From Nicotiana tabacum (lineage: Eukaryota; Streptophyta; Magnoliopsida; Solanales; Solanaceae): DNA of 64,000 nucleotides. The notes under the pieces were generated by a model. It did not search any database. It was given only the letters and a program-made list of their open reading frames with translations, and was not told the origin of the DNA. Below, piece after piece: positions 47,424-60,654 of the stretch (its first letter is position 1; each line of letters starts with the position of its first letter). Made by a program: the position numbers and the translations under genes. The stretch lies in the NCBI RefSeq assembly GCF_000715075.1, contig NC_134103.1, forward strand, positions 57,008,230-57,072,229, read 5' to 3'.

Positions 47424-49210
47424 TCTGAACTATGTAGGTATTATTCACTGCAATGCTGCATGTCAGTGTAACTTATAAACAGTGCAAGAACTTCCAATTA
47501 ACATTGTCGAACAATAGTTAGATAAATAAATTGGATATACATTTTGATCATTATGTATTTGTTTGATTCGACAGTAACAGATTCAAGTAGAAAACTTTGA
47601 AGCAAACCAAGAGAGCAATCCTCGAGTTGAGCGGTGCTCCACAAGCTCCATTGCTCATATGCATCAAGATGCTCCAAAAGCTATAAGTTATTTGAAATTA
47701 ATATTTGGGTCTCCTCATCTTTATAAGCTCTCCTGAAAGTGAGCAAGAACCTCCCACTATACATAAATACAAAATGCCACCCTGACCTCTCCCACTCCCC
47801 ATATACATCCCTATGTTCCATAGCTCATTTTTGTCCCAAGTGCTTGAAATCTATCATAAACAAAGCATCTGTGTAATGCGATGAGGTAACACAGTCATAT
47901 ATTTATGCATTTATCTTACCCAGATCTCTTTTCTTTCTTTCCTTATTTTTTTATTAGTATCGTACTCAGATTTCTTTTTAACAAAACTGAGAAAATTAAT
48001 CCCAAAAGATATGCAATGTATCCATAGCCATTTAAAAGTCGCATAATGCCATTTTATTGCAAATGATTTCATTTTCTCTCAACCGACATAAGACTAACAT
48101 GCCTTTAAGTAACCCCTAGTCAACCAATAGCAGTCAAACAATAATTTAATTTTCCCGAGAAAGAAAACGAGTGATATTCTTTATGACGGTGGTGCCCAAT
48201 CCAACTTGTGCCCACCTCAACTATCTGCCATGTAGCCTGCTACAGCCAACATACACAAAAAAGAGTAATGTTACATTTCTGCTCCATATCAATTCTATCC
48301 CACCAGTTCATTTTTTAGAGCAACTAACATCACTACTGCAGAGAAGGTGAATATGATGCATACCTAAATCAAGAGGAATAATGGGTTTGCTCTGTGGAGA
48401 AGGTATGGAAGTAAGGTGCACATCAAAGAAGCATAACCCTTAAGACCTACACATTCTAGTTCTCATATACGTATGTTTGGCATGACAAATTGTTTTCCTT
48501 GATGAAATCATTTTTTACCGTAGTCGGTTAGCTTGAATTGTGGAATATGCTATCTTGAAGGAGATAACTTCCCACCAAAAGGGGCGAAATGGCTTCTTCG
48601 CTTGCAAATATCCCAATTCTTACCTCATATTTTTTGCTTCAATCAAGAATTAGATATTTTTGTTATCCTTTAATACTCAAAAATATCACCAAAGCATCAT
48701 CTTAACACCGTACATACTGAATGTTACATGATATCACCTGCTTCCATACTCTACCATACACTAGAAAAATGATCCAGAAAATGATTTCTCAATGTATAAG
48801 ATGTTTAGTGAAAAAAATGGGACACGCCTTATAGCCCATAAATGCAGAATAACAACGCTCAGTAGAAAAACCTAGGACCCAACGAAATGAACCATACACA
48901 AATAATTCACGACATAAATGAACTAAGAAAAGAATAGACCTGTACAAAGTTCTTTTTTTTTTCTTTAACTACAGACACACTGATTCGGTAACTAGGGTTT
49001 TTTCCCATTTACCCTTGTCGGTAGACAAAGTGGATGGAAAGATTAACAGTGTGACTTGGGCGAAGAACAGAATGTGAAGAATAATTACCTTTGATTTCAG
49101 TTTGATACGGTAGAGAATCCGATGAATTTGATGGAAGGGAATTCCCCTTCCGCTTTGAATATTTCACCCCTTATTGGACTTCTTATCGGCTTCTCTGTTG
49201 CTGTACTGTA
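47424..49210 (-). promoter_or_regulatory. SR34A: 5' UTR of the SR34a-like gene with a 1.6-kb leader intron
   Basis: A leader exon ends at 49089 (AATCAAAG|GTAATT). The intron runs to an ATTGCAG acceptor at 47448, and a second leader piece (47447-47424) precedes the start codon. Leader introns at this place are common in plant SR genes. The transcription start is not visible; 49210 is an estimate based on where GC content and UTR-like sequence end. No clear TATA box was identified upstream. Confidence 0.65.
47450..49087 (-). other. Leader intron of the SR gene, no further gene seen
   Basis: AT-rich intron sequence. I saw no transposon ends or coding frames inside it. Confidence 0.5.
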
Positions 49211-49489
49211 GGTGGGCTCGGTGAATGTGATTGCCTGGGTGATAACGGGCTCATTTGCATGTATACCCACTTAAATTATACCCGTTTTGCAAAAATAATT
49301 ACAACGTATCTACTTTTCAGGTAATTTCAGACATACGGGCCTTAAGTAACAAAAATTTATGTCTAAAGTTTGAATTTCAGAATGTTTTCCTGAAGTATAG
49401 CAAAACTTCAGATATTTTTGCCTAAAGTTTGGCCTGAATTGCAAAGGCAATCACGCAAACTTAAGTTCATAGTGCAATGGCAAACTTCA

Positions 49490-49930
49490 GCGTAATAAAT
49501 CTACAGCATGTTTTGGCTGAAGTTTTTATTTTGTAATTGCTGAACTTCAGCATTCTAGGAGTTGAAGTTTATTTTGTAATTGTTGAACTTCAGCATTCTA
49601 GGGCTAAAGTTTGTTTTGTATTTGCTGAATTTCAGTATTATAGGGCTGAATCTTGTTTTGTATTTGCTGAACTTCGAGCTGAAGTTTTTGTTTATATTTG
49701 CTGAATTTCAGCATTCTTAGAGTTGAAATTCTAAGTCTACACACAAACTTCAGCTCTGAAGTGCAACCAATGACTAATAAGTCTGAAGTGAAAAATTGTA
49801 CTTCAGGTGCACTTAAGGCCAATAAGTCTGAAGTAAAAATTTGCACTTCATATGGAATTAAGGCCAAAAGGTCTGAAGTGCAACCAACGCTTTTATGCAC
49901 TTAAGGCCAAATAGGCATGAAGTGCAAATT
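49490..49930. repeat. Minisatellite next to the SR gene's 5' end
   Basis: Four to five units of about 43 bases (ttgtaattgctgaacttcagcattctaggagttgaagttt) at 49520-49735. They pass into three units of about 50 bases built on aaggccaataagtctgaagtg at 49765-49925. The words cttcag and ctgaag make the units partly palindromic. It starts roughly 300 bases upstream of the estimated transcription start. Confidence 0.82.
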
Positions 49931-50234
49931 GCCCAGAAACAGAAATTTGTTCTTTGAATTATAACAATCCAATTTACGATTTAATACCTAAATCTACTCC
50001 AAATGAACTCAAATTTGATACATAACCTCCAAATATTATCAGGAACAAACCTCAATCATCAATTTGTCAAAACAACAATAAATCTAATGAACCCATTTTG
50101 CAATTAAGAAATAGAAGAAGAAAAAACCCTAAGCAGTAGTAAAAAAATAAAGCATCATAACAGCTCACCATTGTAAAATATCACAAACTACATTAAAATA
50201 TATTCACAACCATCATATAAAATTATTGTCGCCT

Positions 50235-50263
50235 GAAGAAGAAGAAGAAGAAGAAGAAGAAGA
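50235..50263. repeat. (GAA)n microsatellite
   Basis: About ten GAA units in AT-rich intergenic DNA. Confidence 0.95.
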
Positions 50264-51690
50264 CGAAGGAGGAGGAAATAGATGCCTAAAGTTGTTTAAA
50301 AAGTGAGTACAAGTTAAAAAAAATTAAAAAGTGGGTATAGATTAAATGAGGGCGACCAAATAGGGCGCCCCGTGCAATTTTTACGGCGATAACGCCAAAG
50401 ATCTTTTTCTTTTCTTTTTTTCTTGAAAACTGGATATTAATTATATTAGTGTAATTATCCGCACGAAAAAAGAAAAAAATAACAAAATATTACATTACAT
50501 AATAATTCTAATAAAAAATATTCTTTATGAATCAAACGACTATCATCTTTTTATGATAAATTTAACATTCTAAAGTTCTTTGACAGAAAGGTTATACGAG
50601 AAACATTTAATTTAAATAAAACAACCTATTTAATTAATCATGTGTGAACTTGAATAAGAAAAATAAAAATATAATAAAAATGATAATGCAAAATATCTTA
50701 AGGATCGTTTGGTAGGATGTATTAGAAAAAACAATACGAGTGTTAACTTTGTTCATTACAAATCTCTTGTTTGGTACATTTTTCAACATACGTATAACTA
50801 ATACAATATTAGTTATATATCCTATTTGGTATAATCCTATGTATAACTAATACATACCGAACCACAGTATTAGCAGTACAAGTATTTTTAATACTTGCAT
50901 AAACATGGTTAAAACATAATTGCCTCTCAAATCCCTGGAAACCTATTTCAAATACTTTCCGCCATATTCTTTATATTTTTATATTGTGATATTTTATTTA
51001 ATTTTTTCCCTTTACCATTCTACTATAATCAAAATAATAGCATATTCAATACTAAATTTGAATTTTGAATTCGCTCAAAATTTAAACGGAAATTTTCTTT
51101 ATTTGTTAAAAATCTACCATTTTCTAATAATTGGTATTTTGTATTATATGTCATAGCAATTAGATTTTTCTTCCCTTTTAAGTTTAGTATTTCAATTAGT
51201 TTTCTCTTTTAATTGTGCTCTCCTATTAAAAAAGTTGGCTTTAGAGGGAGTAAAGAATGTGGAGGGTAATAAAAATATTACAATAAAAATAATGTGTAAA
51301 GTTAAAGAATATGGAGACTATTTTTGTAAATAATTAATTTTTTAGAAATTATACAATACTTTAATACATCAAATCAAACAGTGGATAAGAAATAATCTAA
51401 GCATAACTAATGCCAGCATAACTAATCTCAACACTACTAATACTAGCATTATTCTTATAAACATGAGATGTCACTCCGCATCTTTTCTTCCTCTAAGGTC
51501 TTTTTCCTAGAATTATTTTTCTTTATTTTGAGACTTATGTTTCATAAGATTGTCAACTTTTTCGTTTTTCTCATATATAAGTTTTAAAAAAAAGTAAAAA
51601 GGACTGGAAACAAAAGAAAAGACATAGAAAAAAGAAAAGGAAAGGAAAAAAAGGAAAATATTGTTGAAAATAATATATAATGGATGCCTA
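50264..51690. other. AT-rich intergenic DNA with possible MITE remnant
   Basis: No gene seen. A stretch beginning at about 50700 (atcgtttggtaggatgtattag) and ending about 51460 has repeated 'ataactaatac' words near both ends (50795-50860 and 51405-51450). This recalls small Solanaceae foldback transposons, but I could not define clean terminal repeats. Confidence 0.35.
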
Positions 51691-51860
51691 TGTTGAGCCC
51701 CATTGCATGTATTGTGTATTCTCTATTCATTCCATTATTTTACAATAATAATTCTTCACTTTTCATGCCTTATATAAAAGCTTTGTAACAAATGGATAAA
51801 AACACAATTGAAGAAGAAAAATTTCTCCTTCTTTCTTTCTCTGTTTCTTGTTTATGATTT
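51691..51860 (+). mobile_element. Fragment of an LTR or promoter-like region cut by the Tekay element
   Basis: Contains a good TATA box (cttatataaaagc, about 51769-51781) followed by a short leader with ctttcttt runs, as in the R/U5 part of some copia LTRs. It ends abruptly at the LTR edge at 51861. No coding part is seen. The assignment is tentative. Confidence 0.35.
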
Positions 51861-52454
51861 TGTCACGACCCAAAAACCGCCATCTGATTGTGATGGCGCC
51901 TAACTCACCTGCTAGGCAAGCCAAGCATAACAAACCGGATCAAGATAACAAAATTAACGAAAATAGTACAATCTAAAACCAAATGTCATAAATAAACTGC
52001 GCCAATACATAAAATTCCACAGAACTGGTAATACAGAGTCATGAGCTCTACAATAGAAGTATAAGTCTGAAAATACAAAATGAAAATACTGTCTGAATAA
52101 TAATAACGGCAACTGAAATGGAAAGAGATGTCTAGGACTGTGGTCAGAATGCAGCTCTACCTCGTCTCTCGGCAGCACATCAAATACAAACAACTCTCAA
52201 CTAGGTCCAACACTGAATCTGCACAATTAAGTGCAAAGTGTAATATGATTACAACCGACCACATGTACTCAGCAAGTATCATAACTAACCCCGGCGAGGT
52301 AAGAGTAACAAGAATTATCAATGAAACTCTCTAATAACCTGACCAGTTCATAAATTTCACACGTACACAGCAATAGTACTATCTAATCACAGAACATAGA
52401 TAAAGTCACCTCGGTGCACAAGTGATAATGTGCCAAGCCCTGTATTAATTAACA

Positions 52455-52690
52455 ATCCAGCATATAGAGAAGATACGCATCTATTATCAAGTTTCGGTGC
52501 ACAGGTAGACATATAGAGAAGATATGTATCATGCTCTCACTAATCAAACCAAACAACATATAAAGAAGATATGCACAACGAGATGTATACATTCCAAGTC
52601 TAGCATATAGAGAAGATACGCGAATAAAACATGTATATATCTAAGAAAATTACAAGTAGAGAAGAAATGCAATAATCAAACACTGATCAA
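52455..52690. repeat. GCATATAGAGAAGATACGC repeats in LTR
   Basis: Five imperfect copies of catatagagaagatatgc at spacings of about 30-70 bases. The same unit is expanded at 63180-63670, but only one degraded copy is present in the 5' LTR (about 60440). Confidence 0.8.
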
Positions 52691-53794
52691 TTTTCCTCAT
52701 ACCGTGTATACACTATCAAGAGAGAAATATGAGAGGGTGACCCTAAGGGGGATGGATCCTTATCCACACGTTGCACGGATAACTCAAGTGTCATATACAG
52801 CAACTGCACGGACCACTCACGTACTATCATAACTCAGTCCGCACGGACCGCTCACGTGCTATCAACCTAATCCATATCACACAGAAAGCATATACAAGAA
52901 TACATGGAATAATGGATATCAAAGTATATACTCATGGACTGATATAAGTGACATACTAAGGTGTAGGCTTGTGCAAAGTGTACTACCATAGTTCAAATTA
53001 GGCGATTACGCTACAAAAGTAGCAATTAAATTATTTGAACAAGAGATTAACTAACGAATAACATCTAACATGATTCAATTAGCTCACAAAGAGGGTACAA
53101 ACATAAGAAGCATGATAGCATGAAGCTGAGCAATCAATTCAAGGTATAACATAGCCTAAGCACTATCCCGAGCATGGATAAAACCCTGGTGCATGCACAT
53201 AGGTTTAACCCCTCGCATGTGCGCCACCCATAGCGCATAGCCAACATTAATAACTTATGTAACTAGTGCCTCAACCAAATTTAGGTAAGATACTTACCTT
53301 AAGCGAGCCAAATCAATACTCTAGAGATCCCTTCCCATGCGAATCAACCTCTAAACGGCTCGAATCTAGCCAAAAATAATTTAATAACATTATAAAGGCC
53401 ATAGGAAATAATCCCAAACAATAAAGCTTTGGTCTTAATACAAATAAACAAAGTCAACCAAAAAGTCAATCCACCCCCCTCCCCCCCCCGGAAACCCGAA
53501 AAAAGTCACTAATTCTGAACACCCATTCATATACGAGTCCAACCATACAAGTTTCATCCAAATCCGACTCTGAATCGGGGTTCAAATCTCTATTTTTTAT
53601 TCTAGAAAAGTTTTGCCAAACCCCCCAATTTTCTCACTTAGATTCACCAATTAAACGCTAAAATTAAGGATGGAATCATGAATAATAATCAAATCCAAGT
53701 AAAAAGCACTTAACCAATCTAAGTGGGTGAAAACCACCTCAAGTCGAGCTCCCAGTCTCAAAATATAATAAAATAAACACAAACTTGAAATGGC

Positions 53795-54145
53795 CTCTAA
53801 GTATCAGTTGCAGGTCTCGCATTTGCGACCAAAGACTCGCAATTGTGACCATCACAATTGCGACGAATGGTCCGCATTTACGAACCCAGCTGGCCCAAGC
53901 CAAAGTCACATTTGCGACAAAAACCCTTTGCAAAAGCAAAGTCCACCCAGAAGCACCAAGGCCACAGTCGCAAAAGCGACAACCATCATCGGAAAAGTGA
54001 ACCCCAATACTCGCAATTGCAGACAAACACTCGGAAATGCGAGAACTACCTCATACGCCCAGCTTCGCAAAAGCGAGATCCTCTTCGCAATTGTGATTGT
54101 TACATTTGCGACCTATCCCTCGCAAATGCGACAACTGCAAAACCA
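53795..54145. repeat. TCGCAATTGCGA / TCGCAAAAGCGA short palindromes in LTR
   Basis: About fifteen units with tcgca-n4-gcga or cgcaaatgcgac cores, analogous in place to the gcagaagcg array of the other Tekay LTR but different in sequence. Long frames across it are artefacts. Confidence 0.8.
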
Positions 54146-54830
54146 GACATTCCAGCTAGGCCAAGACCATCCGAAACTATTTCGGAATTCACCCGAGCCC
54201 CTCGGGACCCTGTACGAACATACCAACAAGTCCCAAAATATAGCACATACCTACTAGAGGCTTCGAATCATAAAAAATACCATAAAACCATGAATCGCAC
54301 TTCGGTTCAAGCTTAATAAACTATATCAGATTTTCAAATTCCAAACTTATGCCGAACACGTCTAAACAATTCAGAATGACCCCAAATTTTACATACAAGT
54401 CATAAATTACCATACAAACATATTCCAAGGCTCGGAATCTAAAACGGACATCGATAACTCCAAAGTCAACTGTGGGTCAAACCTATCAACTCTCCAACCA
54501 TTCATATATCCAACTTTCGGCAATTAGCCTCAAAATCATCTATGAACGTCGAAACTCAAATTCACGCATACACCCAAGCCCAAAATCGCCATCCGAACAT
54601 AATGGAACCATCAAAACTCCGAGCCTAGGTCAAATATATAAAAGTCAAACTTGGTCAATATTCCAACTTAAGCTTTCAAGCTAGGAGCTAAGTGTTCCAA
54701 ATAACTCTGAAATCTTTCCGGAACCAAACCAACCATTCCCCCAAGTCACATAATAATAAAAACACATACGGGAAATATCAAATAGAGGTACGAGGCTAGA
54801 ATGCACAAAACGATCAGCCGGATCGTTACA

Positions 54831-54843
54831 TTCTCCCCCTCTT
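54831..54843 (-). other. Polypurine tract of the Tekay element
   Basis: Minus-strand AAGAGGGGGAGAA directly before the 3' LTR start. Primes plus-strand DNA synthesis. Confidence 0.85.
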
Positions 54844-54849
54844 AAATAA

Positions 54850-57800
54850 ACATTCATCCTCGAACGAGTTTAGAATCATACCTGACGTATCAAAAAAGTG
54901 GGGATATCTGCTCCGCATCTCATGCTCGGTCTCCCAAGTCACCTCCTTGACCGGTTGACCTCTTCATTGAACCTTCACTGATACAATATTCTTTGATCTC
55001 AACTTGAACCTGCCTGTCCAAAATGGCCATGGCTCCTCATCATAAGTCAAATCCTTGTCCAACTGCACCGAGCTGAAATCTAATACATGTGATGGATCCT
55101 CATATTACTTCCGGAACATGAAAACATGAAACACTAGATGAACTCCCGATAACCTGGGTGGCAAGGTAAGCCTGTAAGCCACCTCACCAACTCTCTCCAA
55201 GACCTCGAAAGGATTAATATACCGAGGGCTCAACTTGCCCTTCCTCCCAAACCTCATCACACCCTTCAGGAAAGAAACTATGAGTAGAACCCTCTCATCC
55301 ACCATGAATGACACATGACGAACCTTCCTATCAGCATAACTCTTCTACCTGGACTGTACTGTACAAAGCCACCCCTGAATCAATTTCACCTTCTCCAAGG
55401 CATCACGAACCAAATCAGTGCCCAACAACCTAGCCTTCCCGGGCTCAAACCAACCAACCAGAGAACGACATCGCTTACCACATAAGGCCTCATACAGAGC
55501 CATCAAGATACTCGACTGATAGTTGTTGTTATAGGCCAACTCTGCTAACGGTAAAAACTGATCCCGTTGACCCCCAAAATCAATGACACATGCTTGCAAC
55601 ATGTCCTCCAAGATCTAAATAGTACGCTCAGACTGCCCATCTGTCTAGGGATGAAATGTCGTACTCAGTTCAACCTGTGTGCCCAGCTCATGCTGCATGG
55701 CCCTCCAAAAATGCAATCTAAACTGAGTGCTCCGATCCGAGAAAATAGACAAGGGCACACCATGAAGGAGAACAATCTCTCTAAGATAAATTTGAGCCAG
55801 CTGCTCTGAAGTGTAGGAAGTCATGATTGGAATGAAGTGTGCAAACTTGGTCAATCTTTCCACAATGACCCATACAACATCGAATCTCCTTAAGGTCTGT
55901 GGCAACCGAACTACAAACATAGTGATACACTCCCACTTTCACTCCGGTATATCTAACATTTGAAGTATCGACATGGTCTTTGATGCTCTACTTCACTTGC
56001 TAAAATTTCAAACACCGTGCAACATGCTCAACAATATCCTTCTTCATCCTTCTTGACCAGTAATGCTGCCTTAAATCTCGGTACATCTTCGCAGCATCCG
56101 GATGAATGGAATATCATAAACTATCGGCCTCCTCAAGAATCGGCTCCTTTAATCCATCCACATTAGGCACACATCCGGCCCTAAAGTCGCAACACACCAT
56201 CATCACCAATAGTCACCTCCTTGGCATCGCCGTGCTGCACCGTGTCCCTTAGGACAAGCAAGTGGAGATCATCAAAATGACGTACCTTGATACGCTCAAA
56301 CAAGGATGACTGTGATATAACACAAGCAAGGACTCAGCTGGGCTCCGAATATCGAATCTCACCAATCTGTTGGCCAAAGCCTGAACATCTATAGCTAATG
56401 GCCTCTCCCTAGCTGGAATAAAAGAAAGACTCCACGTGCTCTTCGCCTTCCTACTCAAGGAGTCGGCCACCACATTGGCCTTTCCCAAATGATAAAGAAT
56501 AGTGCTATCATATTCTTTCAATAGCTCCAACTATATCCATTGCCTCAAGTTCAAATCTTTTTGCTTGAATAGATGTTGGAGACTCCGGTGATCCGTGAAC
56601 ACCTTGCAAGACACACCATAAAGATAATGTCTCCAAATCTTGAGCGCGTGAACAGTAGCTGCTAACTCCAAATCGTGAACTAGTTAGTTTTTCTAATGAG
56701 GCTTCAACTGACGTGAAGCATAGGCAATTCTTTACCATGCTGCATCAACACACACCCAATGCCAACCCATGAAGCATCACAATAGACTGTATATTAACCC
56801 GATCCCAAAGGCAAAACCATAAATGAAGTTGTACTCAAGGCAGTCTGAGCTTTTGAAAGCTCTCCTCACACTCATCAAACCACCTGAATGGGGCACCCTT
56901 CTGCATTAATTTAGTCAATGGGGTTGCGAAAGATGAAAACCCCTCCATAAAACAGCGATAACACCTAGCCAACCCTAAGAAACTCCGGATCTCTATAGCG
57001 GTAGAAGGTCTGGGCCAACTCTGAACTGCCTCAATCTTATTCAGATCCACCTTAATCCCCTCACTGGACACCATATGATCCAAGAATGCCACCAAGTCTA
57101 ACCAGAATTTGCACTTGGAGAATTTAGCATATAGCTTCTTCTCCCTCGAAGTTTGGAGCACGATTCTCAAATGCTGCTCATGCTCCTCCCGACTGTGAGA
57201 ATACAACAATATATCATCAACAAATACAATGACGATGGGATCCATATAAGGCTAAAACACGTTGTTCATCAAGTACGTGAAAGTTGATAGGGCATTGTCC
57301 AGCCCAAAAGACATTACCAAGAACTCATAGTGGTCATAACGGGTCCTGAAAGCCGTCTTAGGATTATCTTAAGACCTGATCATCAATTGATGGTACCTCG
57401 ATCTCAAGTTAATTGTCGACAGTACCCTATTACCCTGAAGTTTATCAAATAAATCATCAATGTGCGGTAATGGATACTCGTTCTTGATGGTAACCTTGTT
57501 CAACTGCCTGTAGTCAATGCACATTCTCATGGAACTATCTTTCTTCTTCACAAATAGTACTAGTGCATCCCAAAGTGACACACTAGGCCTGATGAAACCC
57601 TTATCAAGCAATTCCTATAACTATTCCTTCAATTCGTTCAACTCCGTTGGTGCCATGCGATATGGTGGAATAGAAATGGGCTGAGTGTCTGGCACTAAAT
57701 CAGTACCAAAATTAATATCCCTGTCAGGTGGCATGCCCGACAAGTCTGCAGGAAACACATCTGAGAACTCCCTCACTACTGGAACTGACTCCACAGTAGG

Positions 57801-58600
57801 AGTATCGCACTAACATCCCTCACGAAAGCCAAATATGCCAAATAACCCTTCTCAACCATATGTTGAGCCTTCAAAAATGAAATCATTATACTAGGAGTGT
57901 GACCAAGCGAAGCTCTCCACTCCAACCTAAGCAACCTCGGCATCGCCAACGTCATGGTCTTAGCGTGATAGTCAAGGATAGCATAGTAGCCAATCCATAC
58001 CTAAAATCACCTCAAAATTAACCATACTAAGCAATAAAAGATCAACCCTAGTCTCATAACCACCAATGGTAACCACACAAGACCAGTACACACGATCAAC
58101 CATAATAAAATCACTCAACGGTGTAGATATATGAACAGGGATATCAAGAAATTGCGAGGCATATCCAAATAATGAGCAAAATACGATGACACATAAGAAT
58201 AAGTGTAATGAGGGTCAAATAACACTGAAGCATCCATGTGGCACACTGAAACAATACATGTGATCATGGCGTCAGAAGCAACTGCCTCTAGCTTGGGAGG
58301 AAATGCATAGCAACGGGCCTGACCACCGCCTGACCGACCTCCCCATCTAGGGAGACCTCGATTTGACTGAGCTCCACCCCTAGCTAGCTGTGCGGATGGT
58401 GTAGCTACTGGTGCTGGAACCATAGGTTGCAAGCTCTGATGTGGGACCCTACTTAGAGGTTTGGGGCTATCCTTCTTGAGATGGCTCAAGTCTCCACACT
58501 CAAAATAACCCCTCCTACGAGACTGCTGATCCTGATAACCCGAATAACTGCCTGTGGAACCTTGAGCAGATTGAGCATGGTAAGAACTCTGTGCTGGCAA
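54850..58600 (-). pseudogene. Tekay chromovirus pol with chromodomain, broken
   Basis: Protease at about 58245-58160: L-F-D-P-H-Y-T-Y-S-Y, with D-P-H in place of D-S/T-G. RT entry and palm at 57611-57369 ([18 protein letters not shown]); here T-I-N-L-R-S-R replaces the usual K-I-D-L-R-S-G, losing a catalytic Asp. The second RT half is at 57245-56835 with F-V-D-D-I-L-L-Y-S intact. RNase H and tether at about 56800-56250. Integrase zinc region at about 56130-56000, core at 55920-55345 (F-S-D-R-S-T-Q-F), GPY/F module at 55314-55200, with N-P-F for G-P-F. Chromodomain at about 55050-54930, with V-Q-stop-R-G-Q-P-V where Trp is expected. The chromodomain identifies the Tekay/Del lineage, whose integrase targets heterochromatin. 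Many stops make it inactive. Confidence 0.9.
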
Positions 58601-59821
58601 CACACTAAATGATGATTGAACTGGGCGAGCACTGTATGAAATATAGCTAACTAATAAACCACGAAAAATCTAACGGGCTGCCTGAGCGGGCCTAAAAGGA
58701 CAATCTCTACTCTGATAAGACTGGCCTCCAGACGAGAAACCACCAAAACTATCTGAACCACGGGGCCTTTTGCCCTCCCGCTCCTCTCATTCAATCATGC
58801 AAATATCCTCCAAGTGCCTAGCAATCTCAACCACATGGTCAAACCTAGCATCCGTCTCGGCCTCTCGAGCCAAATTATAAAGTAGACCATAGTTGAGGCC
58901 ATCAATGAACCTCCTGATCTTCTCCCTCTCGGTGGGAACCGACCATTCTACATGACGTGCAAAATATGCAAATCTCATCTCCTACTGGGTCACAATCATA
59001 CCTTCATAGCGTAGCTTCTCAAACTCCATACGCAACTCCTCTTTGCGAGTCTTTGGAATAAACTTCGCTAAAAAGAAAACTGAGAACTGATGCCATTTAA
59101 GTGGTGCTGCGCCAGCTGGTCTACCTGACTCATAGGTCTTCCACCATCTGTAGGCTGCCCCTGTCAGCTGAAAAGTAGTAAAGCCAGTTCCACTGGTGTC
59201 CACAATACCCGATGTGCGAAGGATCAGATGATACCGATCTAGAATACCCTGAGCATCTTCTAACTCTCCTCCACTGAACTTGGGAGGATGAAGCCTCTGA
59301 AATTTCTCTAACATCTTCTTCTCTTCATCAGTCATAGATGGATCAACATCGACCCGAGCAACAACAACTGGCTGAACTAGTAATACACCTGGTGTCTGAA
59401 AACCCTGAGCTAGCTGCTCCGGTGTACGGGCGGCAGGAGTCTGGGTTCCTCCCCTAGCCTATAAGGTAGCTAGTGCAACTGGTATCATACCCGCCTGAGC
59501 CAAGCTCATGCACACACTCAAGATCTGAGCCAAGGCCTCCTGAAGACCAAGTATAATAATAGGTACCGCCGATGTCTGAGCTGGTTCCACCGGCTCAATA
59601 ATATCCAAAACCTGCTCCTTCACTAGAGAAACTAGTGGCTCTAGAGGTGCAGCTCTAGCTATAGTGCGAGCCCCACCTCGGCCTCTACCTCGACCCTCGT
59701 CTCTCACGGCCCTTACTAGTGGCACTGGTACATGCCCACCCGATCTGGTTGAACGTGCCCTCACCATCTGTGAGAGAATAGAAGAGTGAAGGTTTAAACT
59801 TTGGAAATAACAAATCCGCAC
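58115..59821 (-). pseudogene. Tekay gag, broken
   Basis: N-terminal Arg/Gly-rich part at 59821-59459 (M-V-R-A-R-S-T-R-S-G-G). Capsid core at 59335-58982 with H-P-P-K-F-S-G-G, F-T-T-F-Q-L-T-G-A-A-Y-R-W-W and A-K-F-I-P-K-T. It continues at 58978-58787 (I-R-R-F-I-D-G-L) and ends with a zinc-knuckle region at about 58510-58470. The knuckle reads Y-F-E-C then G-D-L-S-H, four residues, S: both the first and last zinc-binding Cys are lost. Three or more stops or frameshifts separate the parts. It contains the N-terminal region missing from the copy at 7200-8125. Confidence 0.87.
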
Positions 59822-59950
59822 AACAAGAATGCAAGAAAGTGAAGTTTCCTAACATTTCAGTAGCCTCTCGAAGATAAGTACAGACGTCTCTGTACCGATC
59901 TGCAAGAATCTACTAAACTTGCTCATGACTCGTAGAACCTATGGACCTAA

Positions 59951-59963
59951 GGCTCTAATACCA
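59951..59963 (-). other. tRNA-Met primer-binding site of the Tekay element
   Basis: Minus-strand TGGTATTAGAGCC, one mismatch from the initiator tRNA-Met complement, three bases after the 5' LTR end. Confidence 0.88.
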
Positions 59964-60654
59964 ACTTGTCACGACCCAAAACCACCAACCGATCGTGATG
60001 GCGCCTAACTCACTTTCTAGGCAAGCCAAAAATACAGAAACGAAATATAAATACTGAATTAATTGAATTAACACAAGTATAAGGCAAATAACATAAATAC
60101 AGTATAAAAAAGAGTCGCCAAGACTGCGGACGAGATGCAGCTCTACCTCGTCTCTCGGAAGATAACTCAGCAAAAAGCCTCAGCTGCTGGTGGCTCGGTC
60201 CAATACCTGAATCTACATAATTAAGTGTAGAGTGTAGTATGAGTACAACCGACCACATGTACTCAGCAAAGTATAACTAATTTCAATGAGGTAATAGAAG
60301 CAAGAATTATAAATGATACTCGCTAATCACATGCACAATTCATAATAAGTACATAACAATAATATGATCAAGTCATGAATCACAGATAAAATGACCTTGA
60401 TACACACATTAACTTAACATACTCTGCTCAGTCAACAACCAACATATAAGAAGATATGCAAATAAATTAGGTAAACAACCAAGGAAATTGCAAGTAAAGA
60501 TGAAATACAATATCCAAATCCAACACTGGTCAGTCTTTTCCTCATAAACACATTAACCGAACCAAACCAATGATCAACTTTCCTCATACCGCGTGTACAC
60601 CATCAAAAGAGAAACATGAGAGGGTGACCTTAGGGGAATGGACCCATATCCATA

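Larger units (their letters stand above)
51861..54830 (-). mobile_element. 3' LTR of the minus-strand Tekay element (2.97 kb)
   Basis: Edges TGTCACGACCC at 51861 and GGATCGTTACA at 54830. A polypurine tract adjoins the right edge, as expected for a 3' LTR on the minus strand. It is related to but clearly different from the 5' LTR at 59967-62768: 168 bases longer, with many substitutions and different internal repeats. Frames inside it (51954-52193, 53739-54316 and others) are not genes. Confidence 0.85.

Noticed and set aside
53739..54316. Overlapping frames of 95-155 codons in the 3' LTR
   Set aside because: They exist on both strands over the same TCGCAATTGCGA palindromes, with no recognisable domain.
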